Below, in pieces: positions 1 to 6,032 of a stretch of 8,604 bases of DNA; position 1 is the stretch's first letter, and every line of letters begins with the position of its first letter. This stretch comes from an uncultured Sphingobacteriia bacterium (GTDB taxonomy: Bacteria > Bacteroidota > Bacteroidia > Chitinophagales > Chitinophagaceae): positions 1 to 8,604 of the forward strand of contig CAMFKK010000081.1 in NCBI GenBank assembly GCA_945957225.1, given 5' to 3'. The notes under the pieces were generated by a model, which made no database searches, was not told the origin of the DNA, and saw only the letters and a program-made list of their open reading frames with translations. The translations under genes were made by a program, and so were the position numbers.

Positions 1-380
1 CAGGAGCTACTTTGAATCTTCAATCTTATATGGGAATCATCATGAGTACTGGTGTGTCTGTAGCTAACGCAATTTTGATTGTGACAAATGCGGAAACCTT
101 AAGAATTGAATATCAGGATCCTTATAAAGCGGCAATTGTTGCCGCCAGTGTTCGTTTGCGGCCAATCTTGATGACTAGTTTAGCCATGATAGCGGGTATG
201 ATACCAATGGCTAGTGGCATAGGAGAAGCAGGAGACCAATCAGGGCCACTTGGTAGAGCAGTAATTGGAGGCTTGATAGCATCCACTTTTGCTGCTTTAT
301 TCATAGTGCCCTTAGTATATGCTTGGATACAACAGAAAACCTCATTTAAATCAGTTTCACTTCTACCTGAAAACGAATAA
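1..380 (+). CDS. RND-family efflux pump inner-membrane permease, C-terminal fragment
   Basis: This is the 3' end of an RND (AcrB/HAE-type) proton-driven efflux pump; the 5' part lies outside the window. The frame is open from the first full codon at 3 and ends at TAA 378-380, leaving about 125 residues. Visible are the last membrane helices of the permease: a GATLNLQSYMGIIMSTGVSV stretch, then VANAILIV, the conserved RLRPILMTSLAMIAGMIPM segment, a Gly-rich GIGEAGDQSGPLGRAVIGG loop, and a final helix ending at VPLVYAWIQQ. The RLRPILMTS and NAILIV motifs match AcrB-type helices 11-12. A TTG at 12 is not a start; the frame simply runs in from upstream. The adaptor gene follows 16 bp later, so the two are probably cotranscribed. 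Substrate cannot be told; drug or lipophile export is likelier than metal export because the NAILIV region resembles HAE pumps, but this is inference. Confidence 0.93.
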   Translation, partial: GATLNLQSYMGIIMSTGVSVANAILIVTNAETLRIEYQDPYKAAIVAASVRLRPILMTSLAMIAGMIPMASGIGEAGDQSGPLGRAVIGGLIASTFAALFIVPLVYAWIQQKTSFKSVSLLPENE

Positions 381-396
381 TATTAAACCATTTTAT

Positions 397-1461
397 ATGA
401 AAAATAGTACCCTCATACTTCTTTTTGCTGTTTCATTTTTATATTCCTGTTCTGGGGAAAAAGAAAAAGAGAAACCAGCAAATGCTATAGCCGTTCCTGT
501 CTATCAATATGTACAGGTAGAAAAAGGAGGTGTAGCAACAACCATTAAATTACCTGCCCAATTAGCGGCTTATCAAGAAGTAAGTATTTTCCCAAAAATG
601 AATGGATATGTAAAATCTGTATCTGTTGATATTGGAACAAAAGTTTCAGCTGGTTCTGCATTATTATTATTGGAAGCTCCAGAATTAAATCAAGCAGTGA
701 TTCAAGCTAGAGAAAAATATACCAAGGCCAGAGCTGAATATATGAATGGCAAAGAGAGGTATAGAAGATTACTGGAAGCTTCAGAAACGGCTGGTGCCAT
801 TTCTCCATTAGATCTTTCTTCTGCAAGGTCTAAAATGGAAGCAGATAGCGCCATTGCCAATGCAGAAAAAGCCAACTGGCAAATGCAAACAACTATGTTG
901 GGTTATTTGAAAGTTGTTGCTCCTTTTAGCGGAATCATTACAGAAAGAAATGTTCATCCCGGTGCTTTAGTAAGTGCTACTTCAAAGGATAAACCATTGT
1001 TGGAATTGAAACAGGTAAGTCGTTTGCGTTTGCAAGTGGATGTACCAGAAAATGCATCCTCTAATTTAAAGAATGCTGATACCGTTTCTTTTTTTGTAAG
1101 TGCCATGCAGGGAAAAAAAATGACTGGCTTTATTAATAGAAGGTCAAAAAACATTAATGCACAATTCAGAAATGAGCGCATGGAGATTGATGTTGAAAAT
1201 GAGTCAGGAATACTAGCGCCGGGTATGTATGTTGATGTAATTCTTTATTCAAAAGGTAATAGCAATGCTTTTCGTGTGCCAAAATCTGCTGTAGTTACTT
1301 CAACAGAAAGGAAATATGTTTTGATTAAAAGAAATGGCAAGATTCAGAAAATTGATATTAGTACTGGAAATGAATCCTCATCCATGATTGAAATTTTTGG
1401 AAATATTAACTCCGAGGATCAAGTGATGATCAATGCCAACGATGAAATTAAAGAGAGTTGA
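397..1461 (+). CDS. RND efflux periplasmic adaptor subunit (membrane fusion protein), lipoprotein
   Basis: A 354-residue HlyD/AcrA-type adaptor that bridges an RND pump to an outer-membrane channel. The ATG at 397 is chosen over upstream in-frame alternatives because it opens a clear lipoprotein signal peptide: MKNSTLILLFAVSFLYSC, with lipobox LYSC and acylated Cys18, followed by a Lys/Glu-rich tether. Order of domains: first half of the biotinyl-lipoyl-like fold (about 61-93, PKMNGYVKSVSVDIGTKV), an alpha-helical hairpin (about 95-165, rich in Ala, Glu and Lys), the second lipoyl half (about 170-192, APFSGIITERNVHPGALV), a beta-barrel (about 207-283) with the typical LAPGMYVDV, and a membrane-proximal domain (about 284-354) starting FRVPKSAVV. 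It lies 16 bp behind the permease, the reverse of the commoner adaptor-then-pump order. No outer-membrane channel gene follows; if one exists in the operon it is upstream of the window. Confidence 0.93.
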   Translation: MKNSTLILLFAVSFLYSCSGEKEKEKPANAIAVPVYQYVQVEKGGVATTIKLPAQLAAYQEVSIFPKMNGYVKSVSVDIGTKVSAGSALLLLEAPELNQAVIQAREKYTKARAEYMNGKERYRRLLEASETAGAISPLDLSSARSKMEADSAIANAEKANWQMQTTMLGYLKVVAPFSGIITERNVHPGALVSATSKDKPLLELKQVSRLRLQVDVPENASSNLKNADTVSFFVSAMQGKKMTGFINRRSKNINAQFRNERMEIDVENESGILAPGMYVDVILYSKGNSNAFRVPKSAVVTSTERKYVLIKRNGKIQKIDISTGNESSSMIEIFGNINSEDQVMINANDEIKES

Positions 1462-1559
1462 AATAAACGTTGACAAATGAAAAAATGATTTTTTAGAGAT
1501 ATTTCAATATCAATCAACTAGTATGTAGATTAAATAAATTTTTATAGAAGATTCAAATA

Positions 1560-1595
1560 ATAGAGGCTGTCTCAAACTAATGAGACAGCCTCTAT
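1560..1595. terminator. Perfect 15-bp hairpin between convergent genes, probable bidirectional terminator
   Basis: Arms 1560-1574 and 1581-1595 are exactly complementary (AGAGGCTGTCTCA against TGAGACAGCCTCT at the core) around the 6-nt loop AACTAA. The hairpin starts 26 bp past the RNase E/G stop on the minus strand and about 100 bp past the adaptor stop on the plus strand, so it sits where a terminator shared by two convergent units belongs. There is no strong T-run on either side (TTATTTGAA follows on the minus strand), so intrinsic termination is inferred from stem strength and position. Confidence 0.7.
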
Positions 1596-1621
1596 ACAAA
1601 AATGAAAGTATAATTTGGTAG

Positions 1622-3172
1622 TTAAAATTTAATCTCTTCTTCGTGTTCGTTAAAGAAGCGGAATTCTATAATATGGTAATTGGTATTGGCCTGTGCCTTT
1701 AAATCCATCTTGTATTTACGCTTCCACTGCCTGATAATGGGGTTAAACCATCCCTTGGTAAGGTGAGAGTAAACAATGGGGTGTACAGCCAAGGTAAGGC
1801 TCTTATGCGCGTGTGTCACCAAATAGTGTAAGCGCTTTTCAATCTCGTCTTCCAGTATCAGGGTAGAAGTAATCTTTCCGGTACCATTACAAGCAGGGCA
1901 AACCTCAGAAGTATTGATATTCATTTCTGGGCGCATGCGTTGTCTTGTCACCTGTAATAGACCAAATTTGGAGATGGGCAGTAGGCTATGACGGGCACGG
2001 TCGGTTTTCATAAAACCTTCCATGGCTTCTTGCAGTTTGCGCTTATTGTCTGGAAGTTTCATGTCAATAAAGTCAATGACAATGATGCCTCCAATATCAC
2101 GCAAGCGCAATTGTCTTGCAATCTCTTCTGCTGCTTCTAAATTGGTTTCAAGGGCATTCTCTTCTTGGTTATTGCTCACACTTTTATAACCACTATTTAC
2201 GTCAATGACATGTAGGGCCTCAGTATGTTCAATAATCAAATAAGCGCCACTAGGTAGGTTTACTGTTTTGCCAAAAGCCGATTTAACCTGTTTGGTAATG
2301 CCAAAATGATCAAAGATGGCACCAGGGCTATTATGCATAGTAACAATCTCTGCTTTTTCTGGAGCAATCCTTTGTAAATAAACCCTTGTTTCCGTATAAA
2401 TATTCTTGTCATTTACCACAATCCTATTAAAATCGGCACTGAGTAAATCTCTGAGAATACTAGTAGTCTTGTTCTGTTCGCTCATGATTTTGGCGGGAGC
2501 AACAGCACCTTTGAGATTGGTCTGTATGGTTTCCCAAATAGCCACCAGGCTCAACATATCTTGGTGTAATTCTGCAGTTGTTTTACCTTCTGCAGCAGTA
2601 CGGACAATGACCCCAAAATTCTTTGGCCTTATGGCTTCTACAATTTTGTGTAGGCGCTTTCTTTCTTCAGAGCTATGGATTTTTTTTGAAACGGCTACAA
2701 TCTCATTAAATGGAGTAACTACCACAAACCTTCCGGGCAAGGATAATTCACAACTTAGTCTTGGCCCCTTGGCGGCAATAGGTTCTTTTAAGATTTGAAC
2801 CAATACATTGGGTTTGCCATTGAGTACTTCATTGATCTTTCCCGTTTTTACAATCTCGGGTTCAGATTGAAATTTGGCAAAATCAAATCCATGTTCCTCT
2901 TTATCGTTCATGGCAATCTGCGTGAACTTTATAATAGAACGTGCATATGGACTCAAGTCAGTATAATGTAGAAATGCGTCTTTCTCAAACCCAACGTCTA
3001 CAAAGGCAGCATTGAGTCCGGGAATCAGCTTTTTCACTTTTCCCAAGTAGAGGTCGCCAACGGCAAAACTAGCGTCTGCTTTTTCATTATGCAGTTCCAC
3101 CAATTTCTTGTCTTCCAACAATGCAATTTCAACGCCTGTTGGGGCAACATTAATAATTAATTCTTTGTTCAC
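1622..3172 (-). CDS. rng: Ribonuclease E/G family endoribonuclease (RNase G-like)
   Basis: A 516-residue cytoplasmic single-strand endoribonuclease; in other bacteria the family matures the 5' end of 16S rRNA and starts mRNA decay. No long C-terminal degradosome scaffold is present, so it is RNase G-sized (E. coli RNase G is 489 residues). Seen: an N-terminal S1 RNA-binding domain (about 33-125, GDLYLGKVKKLIPGLNAAFVD), the catalytic magnesium-binding aspartates in HVIDVNSG (Asp324) and IIVIDFIDM (Asp367), and the zinc-link CPACNGTG (Cys425, Cys428). The 43- and 58-residue spacings between these sites equal those of E. coli RNase E (D303, D346, C404). Start: I prefer GTG 3172, giving MNKELIINVAPTG as in relatives; TTG 3181 is in frame 9 bp upstream and directly after TAA-AAG. 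No ATG is available at the N terminus. It is separated from the upstream leftward genes by a terminator, so it probably has its own promoter in 3182-3316, which I could not pinpoint. Confidence 0.95.
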   Translation of the reverse strand: MNKELIINVAPTGVEIALLEDKKLVELHNEKADASFAVGDLYLGKVKKLIPGLNAAFVDVGFEKDAFLHYTDLSPYARSIIKFTQIAMNDKEEHGFDFAKFQSEPEIVKTGKINEVLNGKPNVLVQILKEPIAAKGPRLSCELSLPGRFVVVTPFNEIVAVSKKIHSSEERKRLHKIVEAIRPKNFGVIVRTAAEGKTTAELHQDMLSLVAIWETIQTNLKGAVAPAKIMSEQNKTTSILRDLLSADFNRIVVNDKNIYTETRVYLQRIAPEKAEIVTMHNSPGAIFDHFGITKQVKSAFGKTVNLPSGAYLIIEHTEALHVIDVNSGYKSVSNNQEENALETNLEAAEEIARQLRLRDIGGIIVIDFIDMKLPDNKRKLQEAMEGFMKTDRARHSLLPISKFGLLQVTRQRMRPEMNINTSEVCPACNGTGKITSTLILEDEIEKRLHYLVTHAHKSLTLAVHPIVYSHLTKGWFNPIIRQWKRKYKMDLKAQANTNYHIIEFRFFNEHEEEIKF

Positions 3173-3316
3173 GAATGGCAACTTTTAGATACAAAATAGT
3201 TGGCCGCATAGCAGCATACAACAATACACTAAATCCGTAACACCACCACCAAAAGGAAGGAAAAGGTAAAAGTTGCAGCGTAGGAAAGGTGGTTGGCTAA
3301 ATCCAGACAAGTGTGA

Positions 3317-3358
3317 AAACCCCGTTCAATCCCGAATGTTCGGAACGGAACGGGGTTT
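3317..3358 (-). terminator. Stem-loop terminator after the HU-TPR-bS22-like unit
   Basis: An 11-bp perfect stem joins 3317-3327 (AAACCCCGTTC) with 3348-3358 (GAACGGGGTTT), and a small inner helix CCGA/TCGG forms at 3332-3343. On the minus strand the stem is followed by a short T-run (TTTT, then CACAC). It starts 21 bp after the stop of the small basic protein gene and about 145 bp before the RNase gene, as expected for an intrinsic terminator, possibly leaky. Read on the plus strand it would have no T-run of note. Confidence 0.75.
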
Positions 3359-3379
3359 GTATCATAGTAAAATCAAGAA

Positions 3380-3475
3380 CTATTTGTTCTTTTTCTTATG
3401 ACGATTCTTTCTTAAACGTTTTTTTCTCTTGTGCGTCGCAATCTTATGACGCTTTCTCTTCTTACCACAAGGCAT
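3380..3475 (-). CDS. 31-residue AURKAIP1/COX24-domain basic protein, bS22/mS38-like ribosomal protein
   Basis: A gene too short for ordinary gene calling. On the minus strand ATG 3475-3473 to TAG 3382-3380 encodes 31 residues beginning MPCGKKRKRHKIATHKRKKR and ending RHKKKNK; over half are Lys or Arg. I recognise this as the highly conserved Bacteroidota small protein usually labelled AURKAIP1/COX24 domain-containing. That domain is shared with mitochondrial mS38 and actinobacterial bS22, which bind small-subunit rRNA near the decoding site; the ribosomal role here is by family analogy. The ATG lies 33 bp after the TPR gene stop, in the same direction, and a terminator hairpin follows 21 bp after the stop, so it is likely the last gene of the HU-TPR transcript. 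An open frame on the opposite strand overlaps it (3313-3498) but has no recognisable content. Confidence 0.9.
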   Translation of the reverse strand: MPCGKKRKRHKIATHKRKKRLRKNRHKKKNK

Positions 3476-3508
3476 GTCCAAGTAATTTTATAAGTTAAAA
3501 AATAAATG

Positions 3509-4357
3509 CTATTTGCGCAATTCGCTAATACGCTTATCCAGTGCGGTTTTGGCTTCAGGAATCTTTACTAATTCCTTGGCCCGCTGATACCATTTTATGG
3601 CACTTGCTTTATCGCCCTTCAACTCGTAACATTCAGCAAGGTTAAATATTGCTTCCAGATTTTCTGGCTGTTTTTGCAGCACAGTGTTAAATCTCTCAAT
3701 GGCTTTGTCATATTGACCACTTTTCTTTCCTCCCATTCCCAATACCATTTGACCATAGAGATTCTCTGGATGCTCCTGAACCACTTTTCTTACCTCTAAA
3801 ATTCCCTGCATAGGATTGTCAGAGATATTGCCAAACATATAGCAAATACCCAATCCAATCTTGGTGGAATCATTGGCAGGATTAATGACCAGTGCCTTGT
3901 CTAAAAGATCTTTTGCGTTCTCACCCAACCAGTGTTGCATGGCAGGATCAGCCTCTGTTAATAGGTTCTCTAAAAACAGTTGGGCGGCAAAGGTGAGGCT
4001 TTTTTCAGAATTTTCCAACTTCGCTGCTTCAGAACTATAATATGCGTAGGGTTCAAAGATTCTGGCAGAGTCTGACCAGAACCTAGCCAGCTGGTGATAA
4101 AGGTGTATTTTTTGGTCTTTAACATCGCCCCGCACAACTGCCTGTTCCAATAAGGCAAGGCGCTGAACCTGTTCTGGGTTTATGCGTTGTTTGGCTTTTG
4201 CCAATAAATCTTCAGTAGTAACTCCATGATTATGAGTGTCTTGTGTAGCGGGTGTGGCGGTAGTGCTGGTTTTGGGTGTGTCTGTACTTGTGCCAAAATA
4301 GATTATGACAATGAGTAAGACCCCGCTCAAAATGAGGAGCCATTGTTGTTTCTTCAT
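3509..4357 (-). CDS. Membrane-anchored tetratricopeptide repeat protein
   Basis: A 282-residue protein with a short Lys-rich N terminus, one hydrophobic helix (about 6-22, WLLILSGVLLIVIIYFG), a Thr/Ser/Pro-rich linker (about 23-45), and a helical body ending in TPR motifs. Repeats are clear at about 148-175 (LLDKALVINPANDSTKIGLG) and at two consecutive units about 196-262, including GQYDKAIERFNTVLQKQPEN and NLAECYELKGDKASAIKWYQ. The Lys-first anchor with no cleavage site or lipobox suggests an inner-membrane protein with its TPR domain in the periplasm; this is inferred. TPR arrays act as protein-binding scaffolds, and I cannot name a partner. The start ATG is 18 bp after the HU stop, so it is translated from the HU transcript, and the small ribosomal-protein gene follows 33 bp later. 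The TPR part identifies the fold only, not the function. Confidence 0.88.
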   Translation of the reverse strand: MKKQQWLLILSGVLLIVIIYFGTSTDTPKTSTTATPATQDTHNHGVTTEDLLAKAKQRINPEQVQRLALLEQAVVRGDVKDQKIHLYHQLARFWSDSARIFEPYAYYSSEAAKLENSEKSLTFAAQLFLENLLTEADPAMQHWLGENAKDLLDKALVINPANDSTKIGLGICYMFGNISDNPMQGILEVRKVVQEHPENLYGQMVLGMGGKKSGQYDKAIERFNTVLQKQPENLEAIFNLAECYELKGDKASAIKWYQRAKELVKIPEAKTALDKRISELRK

Positions 4358-4375
4358 GCAAAAATTTCAGCAAAG

Positions 4376-4666
4376 TTAGTCTGACTTACGCTTGCTTTTA
4401 ACTTCACTAACAAATTCTTTTGCAGGCTTAAAAGCAGGAATAAAATGCTCAGGAATCTCAACAGCTACATTTTTTTTGATATTTCTTCCAATCTTGGCAG
4501 CTCTTTTCTTGGTGATAAAACTTCCAAAACCTCTGATATAGATGTTTTGTCCGTTTGCCAAGCTGTCTTTGACTTCTTTGAACATGGTTTCTAAAGTAAC
4601 AAGAACATCCACTTTTGGAATGCCTGTCTTGTCCGATATTTGATTGATGAGATCTGATTTTCTCAT
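4376..4666 (-). CDS. HU/IHF-family DNA-binding protein
   Basis: A 96-residue nucleoid-associated protein of the HU/IHF fold, a dimer that bends DNA. Residues 1-45 form the helical dimer body (MRKSDLINQISDKTGI), followed by the RGFGSF turn (45-50) and the beta-arm and return segment RAAKIGRNIKKN to IPEHFIPAFKPAKEF (55-85). It aligns with E. coli HU-beta without gaps from the GFGTF motif through the arm tip. The arm tip differs: where most HU and IHF have the DNA-intercalating proline of RNPxTG (Pro63 in E. coli), this protein has Ile63 in RNIKKN. RNISKN-like tips are familiar to me from Bacteroidota paralogues, so this is a lineage variant and not damage. It has a Lys/Arg-rich C-terminal extension (SEVKSKRKSD). 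It is the first gene of a leftward unit with the TPR gene 18 bp downstream, and is divergent from mutY. Confidence 0.95.
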   Translation of the reverse strand: MRKSDLINQISDKTGIPKVDVLVTLETMFKEVKDSLANGQNIYIRGFGSFITKKRAAKIGRNIKKNVAVEIPEHFIPAFKPAKEFVSEVKSKRKSD

Positions 4667-4695
4667 AGAAAAGGCTTTTGATTGTGGGTTATAGT

Positions 4696-4727
4696 CTAAA
4701 ATAAGCTAAAATATCCGGTATCTGCAA
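4696..4727 (-). promoter_or_regulatory. Weak candidate promoter for the HU-TPR unit
   Basis: On the minus strand TTG (4727-4725) is followed after 21 nt by TATTTTAG (4703-4696), which matches the Bacteroidota -7 consensus TAnnTTTG at five of six fixed positions. Transcription would start near 4690, leaving a leader of about 20-25 nt before the HU ATG at 4666. The same octamer recurs 10 bp upstream (4713-4706), so the choice of -7 element is uncertain, and the region is AT-rich enough for chance matches. Confidence 0.25.
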
Positions 4728-4755
4728 GAAAGATAGCTTAAAATTTATAGACGTT

Positions 4756-4789
4756 ATCAATTGATTGATAAATGGTTCAATCAATTGAT
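4756..4789. promoter_or_regulatory. Operator-like inverted repeat between divergent HU and mutY
   Basis: Arms 4756-4768 (ATCAATTGATTGA) and 4777-4789 (TCAATCAATTGAT) are exact reverse complements, 13 of 13, around the 8-bp spacer TAAATGGT. Each arm also contains the self-complementary decamer ATCAATTGAT, so the same 10-bp site occurs twice with starts 24 bp apart, a little over two helical turns. It lies 90 bp upstream of the HU start and 71 bp upstream of the mutY start. Two same-face palindromic sites suggest a dimeric regulator acting on one or both divergent genes. As RNA the element would also fold into a hairpin. No regulator is identified. Confidence 0.5.
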
Positions 4790-4859
4790 TTGACGGTGAA
4801 TCAAGGGTTTACACATAAGAAAACATGCAAAAGACCAAATTCCTGTATTTTCAAGGCTC

Positions 4860-5927
4860 ATGAAACAAGTATTTACTAAAAACCTCATGCATTGGCACCA
4901 AACCAGTAACCATCGGCAAATGCCCTGGAAGGGTGAAAAAGACGCTTATAAGATTTGGCTGAGTGAAATTATTTTGCAACAGACCAGGGTGGAGCAGGGC
5001 TGGAATTATTATGAACGCTTTATTTTAAACTATCCCAATATAGCTGCTTTGGCTGCAGCCAAGGACCAGGATGTTTTCAAATTATGGGAAGGATTAGGTT
5101 ATTATAATAGGTGTAAAAACCTCTTGCATACCGCTAGAGTCATTGTAAAAGATTATGATGGTCAATTCCCCAAAGACTATGAAACCATTTTATCTCTGAA
5201 AGGAATTGGGCCCTATACTGCTGCTGCCATAGCCAGTTTTGCTTTTGAATTGCCTTATGCCGTGGTGGATGGGAATGTATTTAGGGTACTCTCTAGGTAT
5301 TTTAATATAGCAGATGCCATTGATGGAACAATTGGAAAAATGAAGTTTACCCAGTTGGCCCAAGAAGTCTTGGATACAGATCAGCCAGGGATGTATAACC
5401 AAGCCATTATGGATTTTGGCGCAACGGTTTGTAAGCCATTTGCACCAAGTTGTAGCATCTGCCCTATGCAAAAAAACTGCAAAGCCTTTGCTAAGGGTCT
5501 GGTGAATGAATTGCCCGTAAAAGAGAAAAAATTGCTCAAGCGCAAACGCTGGTTTAATTATTTCTTTTTTGAATATGGCGCTCAAATCTATATACACCAA
5601 CGTGCCCTGGGCGATATCTGGGCCAATCTCCACGAATTTTATCTGGTAGAATCTCCTGATCAGGTGGTTTGGAACAATGAAACAGTTTTGGAATTGTTAC
5701 AAGACCAGCTAGGGATAAAAACAGCAGTTGTAAAATCGGTCTCTGAGCTATTGCTTCAACAATTAACCCATCAACAAATCAAAGCCCGATTTATCCGGGT
5801 GGAGCTTTCTAAAAAGCCTGCTTTGCTGACTAAAGGACAATGGGTAGACAAGCAATCTGTTAACCATTTAGCCTTTCCAAAAATCATCCTTCATTGGATG
5901 GAGCAAGCCATGCCATTAGACAAATAG
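4860..5927 (+). CDS. mutY: A/G-specific adenine DNA glycosylase MutY
   Basis: A 355-residue base-excision repair enzyme that removes adenine mispaired with 8-oxoguanine. It carries the helix-hairpin-helix and Gly/Pro-rich loop LKGIGPYTAAAIASFAF (113-129), catalytic Glu36 in IWLSEIILQQTRV, catalytic Asp137 in VVDGNVFRVL, and a [4Fe-4S] cluster at C191-X6-C198-X2-C201-X5-C207, identical in spacing to E. coli MutY. The C-terminal NUDIX-like 8-oxoguanine recognition domain runs from about 225 to 350 (GDIWANLHEF at 251-260) and includes LTHQQIKARF (302-311), whose Thr-His may correspond to the family's FSH-type 8-oxoG contact; that alignment is tentative. Length equals the family's usual 350 or so residues. 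The ATG at 4860 gives a canonical N terminus. It is divergent from HU and heads the run mutY-ssb-gldE-gldD; the 105-bp gap to ssb contains hairpins, so cotranscription with ssb is uncertain. Confidence 0.97.
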   Translation: MKQVFTKNLMHWHQTSNHRQMPWKGEKDAYKIWLSEIILQQTRVEQGWNYYERFILNYPNIAALAAAKDQDVFKLWEGLGYYNRCKNLLHTARVIVKDYDGQFPKDYETILSLKGIGPYTAAAIASFAFELPYAVVDGNVFRVLSRYFNIADAIDGTIGKMKFTQLAQEVLDTDQPGMYNQAIMDFGATVCKPFAPSCSICPMQKNCKAFAKGLVNELPVKEKKLLKRKRWFNYFFFEYGAQIYIHQRALGDIWANLHEFYLVESPDQVVWNNETVLELLQDQLGIKTAVVKSVSELLLQQLTHQQIKARFIRVELSKKPALLTKGQWVDKQSVNHLAFPKIILHWMEQAMPLDK

Positions 5928-5932
5928 GTTTT

Positions 5933-5948
5933 TTAACAGGCCTGTTAA
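5933..5948. repeat. 16-bp perfect palindrome just after mutY
   Basis: TTAACAGGCCTGTTAA is fully self-complementary and begins 5 bp after the mutY stop. It is preceded by a T-run, with AATTTATC after it. Its right half CTGTT (5942-5946) can also pair with AACAG at 5955-5959, giving a second possible hairpin. It may mark the mutY transcript end or be a dimeric protein site; no T-run follows, so a classical terminator is not supported. Confidence 0.4.
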
Positions 5949-5972
5949 TTTATCAACAGAGGATTCTTTTGT

Positions 5973-5998
5973 TTCTTAAAAAGGGGTATTTTTAAGAA
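5973..5998. promoter_or_regulatory. AT-rich hairpin in the ssb leader region
   Basis: A perfect 10-bp stem pairs 5973-5982 (TTCTTAAAAA) with 5989-5998 (TTTTTAAGAA) around the loop GGGGTA. It lies 34 bp upstream of the ssb ATG. It may be a weak terminator for mutY or a structure in the ssb leader. A TTTG at 5968-5971 and a TATTTTTA at 5987-5994 resemble promoter boxes, but their 15-bp spacing is shorter than usual for this phylum, so I do not call a promoter here. Confidence 0.35.
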
Positions 5999-6032
5999 CA
6001 GTAAGATTTGGACGAACCTAAAAAATTATTTT

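Noticed and set aside
319..396. Upstream extension of the adaptor reading frame
   Set aside because: It would overlap the permease end and put 26 residues before an excellent lipoprotein signal peptide; ATG 397 is the better start.
1498..1511. Short GATAT/ATATC hairpin after the adaptor gene
   Set aside because: Five base pairs of A and T with a 4-nt loop are too weak to call in AT-rich sequence.
2406..2798. 130-codon open frame on the plus strand inside the RNase E/G gene
   Set aside because: It is antisense to a gene with clear catalytic motifs, has no recognisable domain, and its composition reflects the opposite-strand codons.
3245..3293. ACCACC/GGTGGT inverted repeat upstream of the RNase gene
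   Set aside because: Only six base pairs with a loop of 37 nt; no better than chance.
3313..3498. 61-codon plus-strand frame across the terminator and the small ribosomal-protein gene
   Set aside because: It overlaps a well-supported 31-codon gene on the other strand and a hairpin, and shows no domain or signal of its own.
3970..4158. 62-codon minus-strand frame within the TPR gene
   Set aside because: It is an alternate frame of the TPR protein, whose repeats and anchor are clear in the main frame.
5190..5633. 147-codon open frame on the minus strand inside mutY
   Set aside because: It lies fully antisense to the conserved MutY core, including the [4Fe-4S] cysteines, and has no family-like content.
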